Virus record (IMG/VR): IMGVR_UViG_3300030104_006133 | Location: 1 to 26,251 of that record | Source of the DNA: a virus | Length of the DNA stretch: 26,251 nt | Reading direction: 5' to 3' (one strand) | Part shown: positions 1 to 4,856 of the stretch, piece after piece | Position numbering within the stretch: position 1 is the stretch's first letter | Layout: each line of letters begins with the position of its first letter | Program-made: the position numbers and the translations under genes | Notes under the pieces: generated by a model | What the model was told of the DNA's origin: nothing | Databases searched by the model: none | Seen by the model: the letters and a program-made list of their open reading frames with translations, nothing else

Positions 1-65
1 CTTGCAAATTCTTTTTCTAGCCTGCGGACAGCTTCTTGTTTGTGTTCATCAGTAAGGGCTACCAT
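1..65 (-). CDS. Partial CDS at left edge, hypothetical protein N-terminus
   Basis: Only the first 21 codons lie in the window. The ATG is at 63-65 and the reading runs off the left end. The visible start reads MVALTDEHKQEAVRRLEKEF, a charged amphipathic helix. An AAGG-type ribosome binding site lies about 12 bases upstream. It follows the 98-residue basic gene at 77-373 by about 11 bases, so it should belong to the same minus-strand operon. The function is unknown. Since this operon starts with the small terminase, a packaging gene may follow off the window, but the visible part does not identify one. Confidence 0.6.
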   Translation of the reverse strand, partial: MVALTDEHKQEAVRRLEKEFA

Positions 66-76
66 TTTTTAGTAGA

Positions 77-373
77 TTACCTTTTTGCTTTTTTTCGCAT
101 TGTTGTTGCCATTCTTTTTCTTTGTTTTTTTGCTTCGGTAAAAGACCTGTCAAAAACTTTATCTAATCCAGTTGCCGGTCCTGTAGCAAATTGTCTTTTG
201 GTAGCCCTGTTAACCTTTTTTGTTAAATCGTCCAAAAGTTTTTGGTTTCTTTGTTTAACTCGAGATTTAGGTTTTTTAGCTTTGGCTGTAGCACCAGTTC
301 CACTTTTTAATGAACCCGCACCACTCCCAAGATAAGTTTTTTTTGTTTTTCGTTTCCCCATAGGTTTTGGCAT
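77..373 (-). CDS. Small highly basic phage protein (98 aa), function unknown
   Basis: The 98-residue product is dominated by lysine and arginine from end to end, with few acidic residues and no membrane segment. The middle holds a Gly/Ser/Ala-rich stretch (around residues 16-30, GSGAGSLKSGTGATAKAKK). A good AGGAG site sits 7 bases before the ATG. The gene starts 11 bases after the 24-residue AT-hook-like gene and belongs to a cluster of four basic small proteins downstream of the small terminase gene. The composition suggests nucleic acid binding, for example DNA condensation or packaging, or a virion-internal protein. That is inference; I recognise no domain. The plus-strand reading of the same DNA is Phe/Leu-rich in the way expected of the complement of Lys/Arg codons, so the minus strand is the coding one. 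Confidence 0.75.
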   Translation of the reverse strand: MPKPMGKRKTKKTYLGSGAGSLKSGTGATAKAKKPKSRVKQRNQKLLDDLTKKVNRATKRQFATGPATGLDKVFDRSFTEAKKQRKRMATTMRKKAKR

Positions 374-384
374 ATCAAGTCTCC

Positions 385-459
385 TTACATGCGTTTCTTT
401 TTATTTTTCTTTGGGGGTCGTCCTCTTTTAGAACCGTATGTTCCTTTTCCTTTAGGCAT
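385..459 (-). CDS. 24-aa AT-hook-like micropeptide
   Basis: This is a very short ORF, ATG at 457-459 and TAA at 385-387. It encodes 24 residues beginning MPKGKGTYGSKRGRPPKK and ending NKKKRM. The KRGRPPKK segment fits the AT-hook core, a Gly-Arg-Pro flanked by basic residues, which binds the minor groove of AT-rich DNA. The gene starts 3 bases after the stop of the upstream 54-residue gene, and its GGAAG ribosome site overlaps that gene's last codons, so the two are probably translationally coupled. Similar tiny proteins with a GTYGSKxGRPPKK pattern occur, as far as I recall, in marine phage contigs. The coding call rests on the ribosome site, the spacing and the motif, not on length. Confidence 0.65.
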   Translation of the reverse strand: MPKGKGTYGSKRGRPPKKNKKKRM

Positions 460-462
460 GGA

Positions 463-627
463 TCACTTCCTTTTTTTGGCAGTTTTTGCCGATTGTTTAA
501 ACGCTTTTGTTGTCGGTCTACCTTTTTGACCGGGTTTTCTCATTTTTTCTCCGGACCCTGCTTTTATCCTTTTGCGTTTGGCATGGATATTTTCGTAAAG
601 TCCTTTTCTAGATTTACTTTTAGCCAT
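463..627 (-). CDS. 54-aa basic phage protein, GLYxNIHAKRKRIKAGSGE family
   Basis: This 54-residue ORF is strongly basic. The start is fixed by AAGGAG placed 6-7 bases before the ATG at 625-627. Its pattern, GLYENIHAKRKRIKAGSGEK, then MRKPGQKGRP, then FKQSAKTAKKRK, is one I recall as recurrent in marine and environmental phages, where it has no assigned role. It also contains a Gly-Arg-Pro flanked by lysine and threonine (around residues 35-38), a weaker AT-hook-like match than in the gene that follows. It lies between the 88-residue basic protein and the 24-residue peptide, in the operon downstream of the small terminase. A DNA-binding or virion-associated role is inferred from charge and context only. 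Confidence 0.75.
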   Translation of the reverse strand: MAKSKSRKGLYENIHAKRKRIKAGSGEKMRKPGQKGRPTTKAFKQSAKTAKKRK

Positions 628-657
628 TTAGAACTCCTTGAATAGGCTTAAATAGGG

Positions 658-924
658 CTACCACTTTGCTTTATTAGCCCAATAAGCTGCGGACATTTTG
701 CCTTTGGCTATATTTTTTCTGTGTCTCGCTTTAAAAGACTTGGCTCGTTTGGTCATAGTTCTGTCACCTGTGACTCCCTGTTGTCCAAACCGAATCGTTT
801 TTACTTTACCCCCCTCTTTTGCTACAACGACATGGGATTTAGTAGGGTGGGAGGGTGTTCTTTTGGGTTTGTTATACCCGGACACCCCTGCACGTTTTAA
901 TCTTGAATCTTTTTTTTCAGCCAT
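658..924 (-). CDS. Basic phage protein (88 aa), function unknown
   Basis: A start is possible at 948, but I choose the ATG at 922-924 (MAEKKDSRLKRAG) because GGGAGA lies 6 bases before it. The first part contains GVSGYNKPKRTPSHPTKSH followed by a short hydrophobic strand and IRFGQQGV. The second half is basic, ending in ARHRKNIAKG and AAYWANKAKW. The pattern of a compact beta-like segment with SHVV and RFGQ, then a basic helical tail with HRKNIAKG, is familiar to me from phage genomes as a conserved protein of unknown function. It is the first gene after the long gap downstream of the small terminase and leads the cluster of basic proteins. Confidence 0.75.
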   Translation of the reverse strand: MAEKKDSRLKRAGVSGYNKPKRTPSHPTKSHVVVAKEGGKVKTIRFGQQGVTGDRTMTKRAKSFKARHRKNIAKGKMSAAYWANKAKW

Positions 925-1139
925 TTCTTTCTCCCATTTCACGTCCACTTAACCTTAAGGCGGACGTAGAGCTGTTTGGGTAAGGAGGTAAACAAATATT
1001 AAATATCAACAAAAAATAAAATTTATAACCCTACGCCCCTATTTAAAAATACCAAAAAAATAGAAAATCTCCAAAACTTTGAACACCTACCCATAAAAAC
1101 GAACACCACTAAAGAAGAAAAGAAGCAAAAGAAGAAAGG

Positions 1140-1174
1140 CGTTTTATATCCCCCTAAAGGGGATATATAAAACG
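1140..1174. terminator. Strong hairpin, possible terminator
   Basis: The left arm CGTTTTATATCCCCC (1140-1154) and right arm GGGGATATATAAAACG (1159-1174) form a stem of about 14 pairs with a 2-base bulge and a 4-5 base loop. The arms carry A and T runs on both sides, so it could terminate transcription in either direction. There is no long T tract after the stem. It could instead be part of a packaging or replication site. Confidence 0.5.
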
Positions 1175-1200
1175 ACCCTTAACTCTACGAAGAGAAAGAT

Positions 1201-1347
1201 AGCGTCCCAGTCACGAGCGTTGCACAGCGTTTCAAATAGCGTTGCATGAAACACTTAGCGTCCCTTCTTATGTCTTTATAAGACAACGAAAAACGCTAAG
1301 TTAGTCACGAGCGTTTCAACCGTTACGCATGAAACGTTGCATGAAAC
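1201..1347. repeat. Direct-repeat cluster, candidate pac/cos or origin site
   Basis: Three exact direct repeats occur in the same order: AGCGTCCC at 1201-1208 and 1257-1264, AGTCACGAGCGTT at 1209-1221 and 1303-1315, and GTTGCATGAAAC at 1241-1252 and 1336-1347. GTTTCA and TGAAAC half-sites alternate through the block. CTTAGCGT near 1254 pairs with ACGCTAAG near 1292 to close a longer hairpin. Such repeated, dyad-rich DNA beside a small terminase gene would suit recognition by that protein; an origin or regulatory array is the alternative. A related sequence (GAGCGTGGCAC) recurs in the hairpin at 2965-2998. Confidence 0.6.
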
Positions 1348-1504
1348 GGTAAACGTATTATCTAGGAAAACTCACAAATTTGGTTGAAAGGAGAGCTTAT
1401 GAGCTTATGGCAGGCGCCCCCCTTCGCCGTTCAACTTTGGGACTTTTTTTATGTGACACCCCTAAAAAAAACACGGGGTTGCGCTGTGCCTAACGTCGTC
1501 GGCG

Positions 1505-2026
1505 CTATTCGCTGTTGGAAATTTCTCGAAAATTTCCATCGATTGGGGTACCAGTATCGCCGTCGATTGTGCCTGCATCGCCATCGCTTGCGCCCCGATG
1601 GCGTGCGAATTCGAGCGCTTGCAGTAGCTCCGATGTTGGCAACTCTAGCAAGTTATGATCGACCGATCCGGTAACTTGCACTTGCTTATCGGCGAACCCG
1701 CAAAGCGACGCCAACGAATCGAGACATTGACGACCGGCGCTTATCTGATTGGCGCTTTTCGCCCGCTCCAACAAATCAATGTAGTTCTCGATCAGAAATG
1801 ACTTGCTAACAAGCGCTTCCTGATCAATTTTACTGATAAGACCTTGCTTTTTAGTAACAATTGCTTTTCTCACTCGAGGGTGCCGTAAAAGCCGGCTAGC
1901 ACTAGGATTAACGGAGCTATCCGGCCGGTCGTGGGCATTATATGCGTCCCGGTAAGCTTGGGTAGCATTCATACCATTGTTAAGGTAATGAGTTACAAAC
2001 AAATCTTGTCTTTCATTCAATGCCAT
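1505..2026 (-). CDS. terS: Phage terminase small subunit
   Basis: The product has 173 residues. Residues 1-60 match the N-terminal DNA-binding part of the Terminase_2 small-subunit family: ERQDLFVTHYL near the start, the NATQAYRDAY helix at 19-28, then ASRLLRHPRVRKAI at about 43-56. This protein binds the packaging site and delivers it to the large subunit. The middle (residues 70-125) is helical, as expected for oligomerisation. The last 30 residues are a low-complexity Gly/Asp/Thr tail with DGDAGT and DGDTGT repeats. AAGGAA lies 7 bases before the ATG. The gene is more GC-rich than its neighbours. No large subunit follows; a repeat-bearing gap and small basic genes come next. A small inverted repeat (1516-1536) lies inside the 3' end. 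Confidence 0.88.
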   Translation of the reverse strand: MALNERQDLFVTHYLNNGMNATQAYRDAYNAHDRPDSSVNPSASRLLRHPRVRKAIVTKKQGLISKIDQEALVSKSFLIENYIDLLERAKSANQISAGRQCLDSLASLCGFADKQVQVTGSVDHNLLELPTSELLQALEFARHRGASDGDAGTIDGDTGTPIDGNFREISNSE

Positions 2027-2090
2027 AGCTATTCCTTACTGATTAAAAATGATTGTATGATTATTTTATCAACGGATACACGAATAAATG

Positions 2091-2119
2091 TTGACACGTC
2101 GCAAAAAGGGGTGTATTGT
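2091..2119 (+). promoter_or_regulatory. Sigma70-type promoter of the 2.1-4.5 kb operon
   Basis: A perfect -35 box TTGACA (2091-2096) is separated by 17 bases from TATTGT (2114-2119), a good -10 box. Transcription would begin near 2126, about 35 bases before the ATG at 2160. The site lies between the divergent small terminase gene and the plus-strand operon. Confidence 0.75.
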
Positions 2120-2127
2120 ACCTAACA

Positions 2128-2143
2128 AATAAATAAGTTTTAC
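2128..2143 (+). repeat. Leader repeat, copy 1
   Basis: The 16-base sequence AATAAATAAGTTTTAC is followed within 3 bases by a GGGGG ribosome binding run and the ATG at 2160. An identical copy stands before the next gene at 2668-2683. It makes the 5' ends of the two genes nearly alike. Confidence 0.8.
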
Positions 2144-2159
2144 TTGGGGGTAAATAAAA

Positions 2160-2672
2160 ATGCAAAGATTCAAAGATTTAACAAATAATATTGAGATACC
2201 CGAGGGTTTCGCGCTTGATGAGTCAACATTAGATTTGAACAAATCGTCATGGCCTGCAGTCTATAACGTTACTGATGATAACAGGCCAACATTTAGAATT
2301 TTGTTTTATGACTATGTTGGATGGAGTGAAAGCCAACGCATAAGTGATGAGCTTTTAATTGAGATGTGGGGGGAATATTATCCGAATGATGGAATAATCC
2401 ACATTCCAAAATATTGTGTTCAATATGCCGAAACTTTCGAAAAATTAGAAGGAGGAATAGACGGTCACGATATTGATTGGCTACATGATGATTTGACTGA
2501 TGATTGGAACGAAGTATTAAACGCAATTGAGCAATGGAAAAAAACGCAAAATGAGACAACATTGTTGCAAGATTTAGAAGATTTAGTTAGTGAATTTTCA
2601 AGGGGAAAGCTAACAGAACCACAAGTTATAGAAATCCTAGAATCGATTGTTAAACACGAAAAAACGCAATAA
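2160..2672 (+). CDS. Hypothetical acidic phage protein (170 aa)
   Basis: I do not recognise this 170-residue protein. It is acidic and rich in Trp, Tyr and Asp, with no signal peptide, membrane segment or cysteine cluster. The segment at about residues 95-120 is very acidic (GGIDGHDIDWLHDDLTDDW). The C-terminal 50 residues look helical (LEDLVSEFSRGKL, then VIEILESIVK). It is the first gene after the promoter at 2091-2119 and has a GGGGG ribosome run 8 bases before the ATG. Strong acidity and small size are shared by DNA-mimic and anti-defence proteins, but nothing specific supports that here. Confidence 0.75.
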   Translation: MQRFKDLTNNIEIPEGFALDESTLDLNKSSWPAVYNVTDDNRPTFRILFYDYVGWSESQRISDELLIEMWGEYYPNDGIIHIPKYCVQYAETFEKLEGGIDGHDIDWLHDDLTDDWNEVLNAIEQWKKTQNETTLLQDLEDLVSEFSRGKLTEPQVIEILESIVKHEKTQ

Positions 2673-2683
2673 ATAAGTTTTAC
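2668..2683 (+). repeat. Leader repeat, copy 2
   Basis: This is an exact copy of the 16-base element at 2128-2143. It overlaps the stop codon of the 170-residue gene (TAA at 2670-2672) and is followed by CTTAAGGGGGTAA, which provides the ribosome site of the gene at 2702. A shorter version (GCAATAAATAA) also follows the stop of that next gene at about 2949. Confidence 0.8.
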
Positions 2684-2701
2684 CTTAAGGGGGTAACAAA
2701 T

Positions 2702-2947
2702 ATGCAATACGATAGTTTAAACAATTTAAAAATACTTGAGGAATCTAATGATATAAGTACCCATATTGATGTCTACGAAAGTTTTATTTCGCATTGCTCA
2801 TCAATAGGCGTTGATTTAAGTGATGGCGATGCATCCGAAGTGTTATATGGATTAACGCCTAAAGATTGCGAGTCTGAAAATCAGTATAAATATATTGTAG
2901 ATTTTTTAAAAAGATTTATCGACATATGGGAAAGCAAAGAATTTTAA
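2702..2947 (+). CDS. Hypothetical acidic protein (81 aa)
   Basis: This is an unrecognised acidic protein of 81 residues, rich in Asp, Glu and Ser. Helical stretches are likely at residues 20-40 (IDVYESFISHCSSIGVDL) and 60-80 (YKYIVDFLKRFIDIW). It follows the 170-residue gene after a 29-base spacer that repeats that gene's own leader, so the two appear co-expressed under the same translational signals. The strong hairpin at 2965-2998 comes directly after it and may end or attenuate the transcript. It could be a regulatory or anti-host protein, but the sequence does not say. Confidence 0.7.
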   Translation: MQYDSLNNLKILEESNDISTHIDVYESFISHCSSIGVDLSDGDASEVLYGLTPKDCESENQYKYIVDFLKRFIDIWESKEF

Positions 2948-2964
2948 AGCAATAAATAAATAGC

Positions 2965-2998
2965 GAGCGTGGCACGAAACGTCATTCGTTCCACGCTC
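2965..2998 (+). terminator. Long stem-loop between genes
   Basis: The arms GAGCGTGGCACGAA (2965-2978) and TTCGTTCCACGCTC (2985-2998) pair at 13 of 14 positions around a 6-base loop. There is no T run behind it. It may be an intrinsic attenuator, an RNA processing site, or a protein-binding dyad related to the GAGCGT repeats at 1.2 kb. Confidence 0.65.
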
Positions 2999-3025
2999 TA
3001 ATCACTTAAAAGGGGTGCCTTTCAA

Positions 3026-3775
3026 ATGACTACTGCAAATATATCAGAATCAAAATTACTTTCATACTCGAGTACTAAGATTGAACATTCAAACGGGTAT
3101 GGGAGCGAGTATTACACAGCAATTATGTACCTTCAACCATCGACCCAATCGGGTAAAAATTTATGCCCATATTCTAGCGCCGGCTGTGAATTGGCATGTC
3201 TGGTAACTTCCGGACGTATGAACATGGCACAGCAAGCCAGACACAACAGAACACAGGCATTTAACACGAATCGTGAAGCTTTCAAAATTCAACTATTCGG
3301 CGAGATTGAAGCGCATATCAAAAGGGCGCATAGAAAAGGATTGAAGCCGGCTGTCAGATTAAACGGCACTAGTGATATAGCTTGGGAATTAGTTTACCCA
3401 GATATGATGCCCAAATTCTCAGAAGTTCAATTCTACGACTATACAAAATTCCCAATTAATAAACGTACCAGAATACCGGCAAATTATGATCTGACTTTCT
3501 CGAGATCCGAATCTAATCACGATCAAGTTATACCAACACTAGAAGCCGGTCGCCGTGTCGCCGTCGTATTCGATGTAAAGCGCAATGACCCGCTACCAGA
3601 AATATACCTTGGCTATCCGGTAATTGACGGCGATTTGCACGATATGCGATTCCTTGACCCGCAAGGCGTAATTATCGGATTACACGGTAAAGGCCGAGCC
3701 GGTAAAGATAGGACCGGCTTCGTTGTCCAGGTCGAAGATTTTATGCAGGAAATAATTTTAAATCAAGTAGCTTAA
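3026..3775 (+). CDS. Conserved phage protein with CX6CX3C cysteine cluster (249 aa)
   Basis: This is a soluble 249-residue protein. Residues 47-58 hold three cysteines, CPYSSAGCELAC (C47, C54, C58), followed by SGRMNMAQQARHNRT. Later blocks are PAVRLNGTSDIAWE (about 109-122), QFYDYTKFP (about 135-143), TFSRSESNHD, VAVVFDVKR, YPVIDGDLHDMRFLDP and a TGFVVQ C-terminus. I recall the same ordered blocks in a widespread family of phage proteins without an assigned function. The cysteines suggest a bound metal or Fe-S cluster, though the spacing is not the radical-SAM CX3CX2C. The many invariant-looking polar residues suggest an enzyme. The gene is more GC-rich than the two before it and stands alone between two strong hairpins, like an independently acquired cassette. 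The ribosome site is AAAAGGGG upstream. Confidence 0.8.
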   Translation: MTTANISESKLLSYSSTKIEHSNGYGSEYYTAIMYLQPSTQSGKNLCPYSSAGCELACLVTSGRMNMAQQARHNRTQAFNTNREAFKIQLFGEIEAHIKRAHRKGLKPAVRLNGTSDIAWELVYPDMMPKFSEVQFYDYTKFPINKRTRIPANYDLTFSRSESNHDQVIPTLEAGRRVAVVFDVKRNDPLPEIYLGYPVIDGDLHDMRFLDPQGVIIGLHGKGRAGKDRTGFVVQVEDFMQEIILNQVA

Positions 3776-3780
3776 TAAAA

Positions 3781-3806
3781 TAGCGCCCCTGTTAGGGCAG
3801 GGGCTA
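3781..3806 (+). terminator. GC-rich stem-loop after the cysteine-cluster gene
   Basis: The arms TAGCGCCCCTG (3781-3791) and CAGGGGCTA (3798-3806) pair with one bulged G around a 6-base loop. It lies 5 bases after the stop at 3775. No T tract follows, so partial termination or mRNA stabilisation are both possible. Confidence 0.6.
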
Positions 3807-3827
3807 GTTACCCTGGAGGGTATAAAA

Positions 3828-3974
3828 ATGAGCCATTTAGTTAACGATCAACACGACGAATACGTTTTTGAATACGTATGGGAAAAGTTATCCGAAAAGT
3901 TAGGGAGAGACCCAACGCCGGAAGAACAGGAATCAGAAGTAAACAAAGAAATGGAAATTATAGGGAGAAATTAG
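3828..3974 (+). CDS. Hypothetical acidic 48-aa protein
   Basis: This small ORF has a strong GGAGGG ribosome site 8 bases before the ATG at 3828. The product is 48 residues, acidic and probably all helical: FEYVWEKLSEKLGRDPTPEE, then a second helix ending in EMEIIGRN. The LGRDPTPEE turn resembles short helical linkers in sigma-factor or DnaA-like folds, but it is too short for assignment. Its TAG stop is followed immediately by the ATG of the next gene at 3975, with no gap, so they are translationally coupled. Confidence 0.65.
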   Translation: MSHLVNDQHDEYVFEYVWEKLSEKLGRDPTPEEQESEVNKEMEIIGRN

Positions 3975-4151
3975 ATGAGTTCAGATATTGGAGAATACAT
4001 AGTTTGTGATGAATGTGAAGAGAGACGTTTTATTGAAGACCACCATTGCCCAAAATGCGACGCTTGTTGGAGCGTCCGAGACGATCCAGAGCAGGATTTA
4101 GAATTGCCGGTCGGCATATGTGACGATTGCAAAAGCAAAATAAATAATTGA
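3975..4151 (+). CDS. 58-aa zinc-ribbon protein
   Basis: The start is fixed by GGGAG 8 bases upstream and by direct abutment with the preceding stop. The 58-residue product has seven cysteines: C11-x2-C14, C25-x2-C28-x2-C31 and C49-x2-C52, with two histidines before C25. This fits one or two treble-clef or zinc-ribbon sites. The rest is acidic. Such small zinc proteins in phage early regions usually bind nucleic acid or a host protein; the partner here is unknown. The next gene starts 28 bases later and also begins with a zinc ribbon. Confidence 0.7.
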   Translation: MSSDIGEYIVCDECEERRFIEDHHCPKCDACWSVRDDPEQDLELPVGICDDCKSKINN

Positions 4152-4179
4152 TATAATCAAAGCAAGGAAAAGGTAAACG

Positions 4180-4536
4180 ATGGATAATATATCTGAAGAA
4201 ATTTTTATCAATAAAATATGCCCTGAATGTGACGATCAACTCGACGAGTCGAGGGCCTTTGAGTATGGCACGGGTAAGTTCATGTATGAATGCAAAAGTA
4301 ATGACTGCGACTGGGAATATATCGGGGCAGTAGTTCCCGATCTTTTAACAACGGACCAAGTCGCAGCAATTACCCATAAAAGCGCTCGGCATATTCGTGA
4401 TGAGTGGTGCCATCCAGAGACGGGAATATTGCCGACTCTCAGGATTCCGGGAGCTAAATATATTTACATCGAAAGCCACGACCTAAACCGAGCAATTAAG
4501 AGCGGGAAAATTCGTAAGAAAAAACGGAACAGATAA
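4180..4536 (+). CDS. Zinc-ribbon plus excisionase-like winged-helix protein
   Basis: The protein has 118 residues. The N-terminal third carries a four-cysteine ribbon (C14-x2-C17, C38 and C43). Residues 55-110 look like the excisionase/MerR-type winged helix (HTH_17 class): LLTTDQVAAITHKSARHIRDE forms the helix-turn-helix, and LRIPGAKYIYIESHDLNRAI the wing and last helix. The tail is basic (KIRKKKRNR). The stop lies 5 bases before the first arm-type repeat of attP, and the integrase is on the other side of attP. The position suggests a recombination directionality factor that bends the left arm. A transcriptional regulator is the alternative. Zinc ribbons are not usual in Xis proteins. Confidence 0.75.
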   Translation: MDNISEEIFINKICPECDDQLDESRAFEYGTGKFMYECKSNDCDWEYIGAVVPDLLTTDQVAAITHKSARHIRDEWCHPETGILPTLRIPGAKYIYIESHDLNRAIKSGKIRKKKRNR

Positions 4537-4541
4537 CGGAA

Positions 4542-4561
4542 ATTCTCCCACTATTCTCCCA
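4542..4561 (+). repeat. Arm-type integrase repeats, left pair
   Basis: ATTCTCCCA occurs at 4542-4550 and again at 4553-4561, an 11-base period. A partial third copy (ATTATTCC) follows. The same pair recurs at 4795-4814. Paired direct repeats on both sides of a core are characteristic of the sites bound by the N-terminal domain of lambda-type integrases. Confidence 0.75.
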
Positions 4562-4690
4562 TTATTCCATGGGAAAACCCATGCGTGTATGTTAAAAACG
4601 TTCATCACGTTGCACTAATTTTCGTGTAATTAGTCACAAAAAATGGCTTAATGTGAAAAGGGCAGGGTAGGAAATTGTAAGACAATAGTA

Positions 4691-4729
4691 TTATCAGGAC
4701 TGCGCTCTAACCGCCTGAGCTACAGGCCC
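4691..4729 (-). other. tRNA-Ile(GAU) 5' half, attP core identity block
   Basis: Read on the minus strand, 39 bases from 4729 reproduce a bacterial tRNA-Ile 5' half: acceptor strand GGGCCTG, TA, D-arm GCTCAGGCGGTTAGAGC, then CAGTC and the anticodon loop CTGATAA with anticodon GAT. After the loop the similarity stops: TACTA cannot pair with CAGTC, and no T-arm follows. It is therefore not a functional tRNA but a fragment ending at the anticodon loop. This is the expected phage copy of a host attB in which strand exchange happens in or near the anticodon loop. Integration would join this 5' half to the host 3' half. Confidence 0.85.
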
Positions 4730-4794
4730 ATTTTCGCTATTTTAGCTACGAAAACGGGGTGTTTCCGTTGTTTTCTCAACCCCTTAAAAAGGAT

Positions 4795-4814
4795 ATTCTC
4801 CCATTATTCTCCCA
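4795..4814 (+). repeat. Arm-type integrase repeats, right pair
   Basis: ATTCTCCCA occurs at 4795-4803 and 4806-4814, with the same 11-base period as the left pair. It lies 43-62 bases from the 3' end of the integrase gene. Confidence 0.75.
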
Positions 4815-4856
4815 CTTTTTCTGAGAAATATATTTTTAAGGAACACTTATTATACA

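Larger units (their letters stand above)
925..1504. other. Non-coding gap of 580 bp with hairpins and direct repeats
   Basis: No convincing gene is seen on either strand. From 985 to 1130 the DNA is A-rich without clear structure. A strong hairpin follows at 1140-1174 and a cluster of exact direct repeats at 1201-1347. The region lies just downstream of the small terminase gene, where pac or cos recognition sequences are often found in phages. A replication origin is another possibility. A plus-strand ORF starting at 1384 has a good ribosome site but runs antisense into the terminase gene and is not called. Confidence 0.6.
4542..4814. other. attP: Phage attachment site (attP) region
   Basis: This 270-bp non-coding region between the excisionase-like gene and the integrase has the parts of a tyrosine-integrase attP. 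A core of tRNA identity (4691-4729) is flanked by two pairs of ATTCTCCCA repeats, at 4542 and 4553 on one side and at 4795 and 4806 on the other. All four are in the same orientation, with an 11-base repeat period in both pairs, about one helical turn. Between the left arm sites and the core lie the dyads CATGGG/CCCATG (4568-4583) and CTAATT/AATTAG (about 4615-4632), possible binding sites for Xis or IHF-type proteins. Confidence 0.8.

Noticed and set aside
77-952. Phe/Leu-rich plus-strand ORFs over the small basic genes
   Set aside because: They are the complement of Lys/Arg codons. The minus-strand frames have ribosome sites, tight spacing and familiar sequence patterns.
1201-1347. A CRISPR array
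   Set aside because: The repeats differ from each other, occur only twice, and have no constant spacer length.
1384-1674. Plus-strand ORF of 96 codons with a good AAGGAGAG ribosome site
   Set aside because: It runs antisense into the small terminase gene. The product has no family features and changes from Trp/Pro-rich to the complement of the terminase tail. It is most likely chance.
4640-4729. A complete tRNA gene on the minus strand
   Set aside because: Only the 5' half through the anticodon loop is present. The 3' anticodon strand and T-arm are missing, so it is called an attP core instead.
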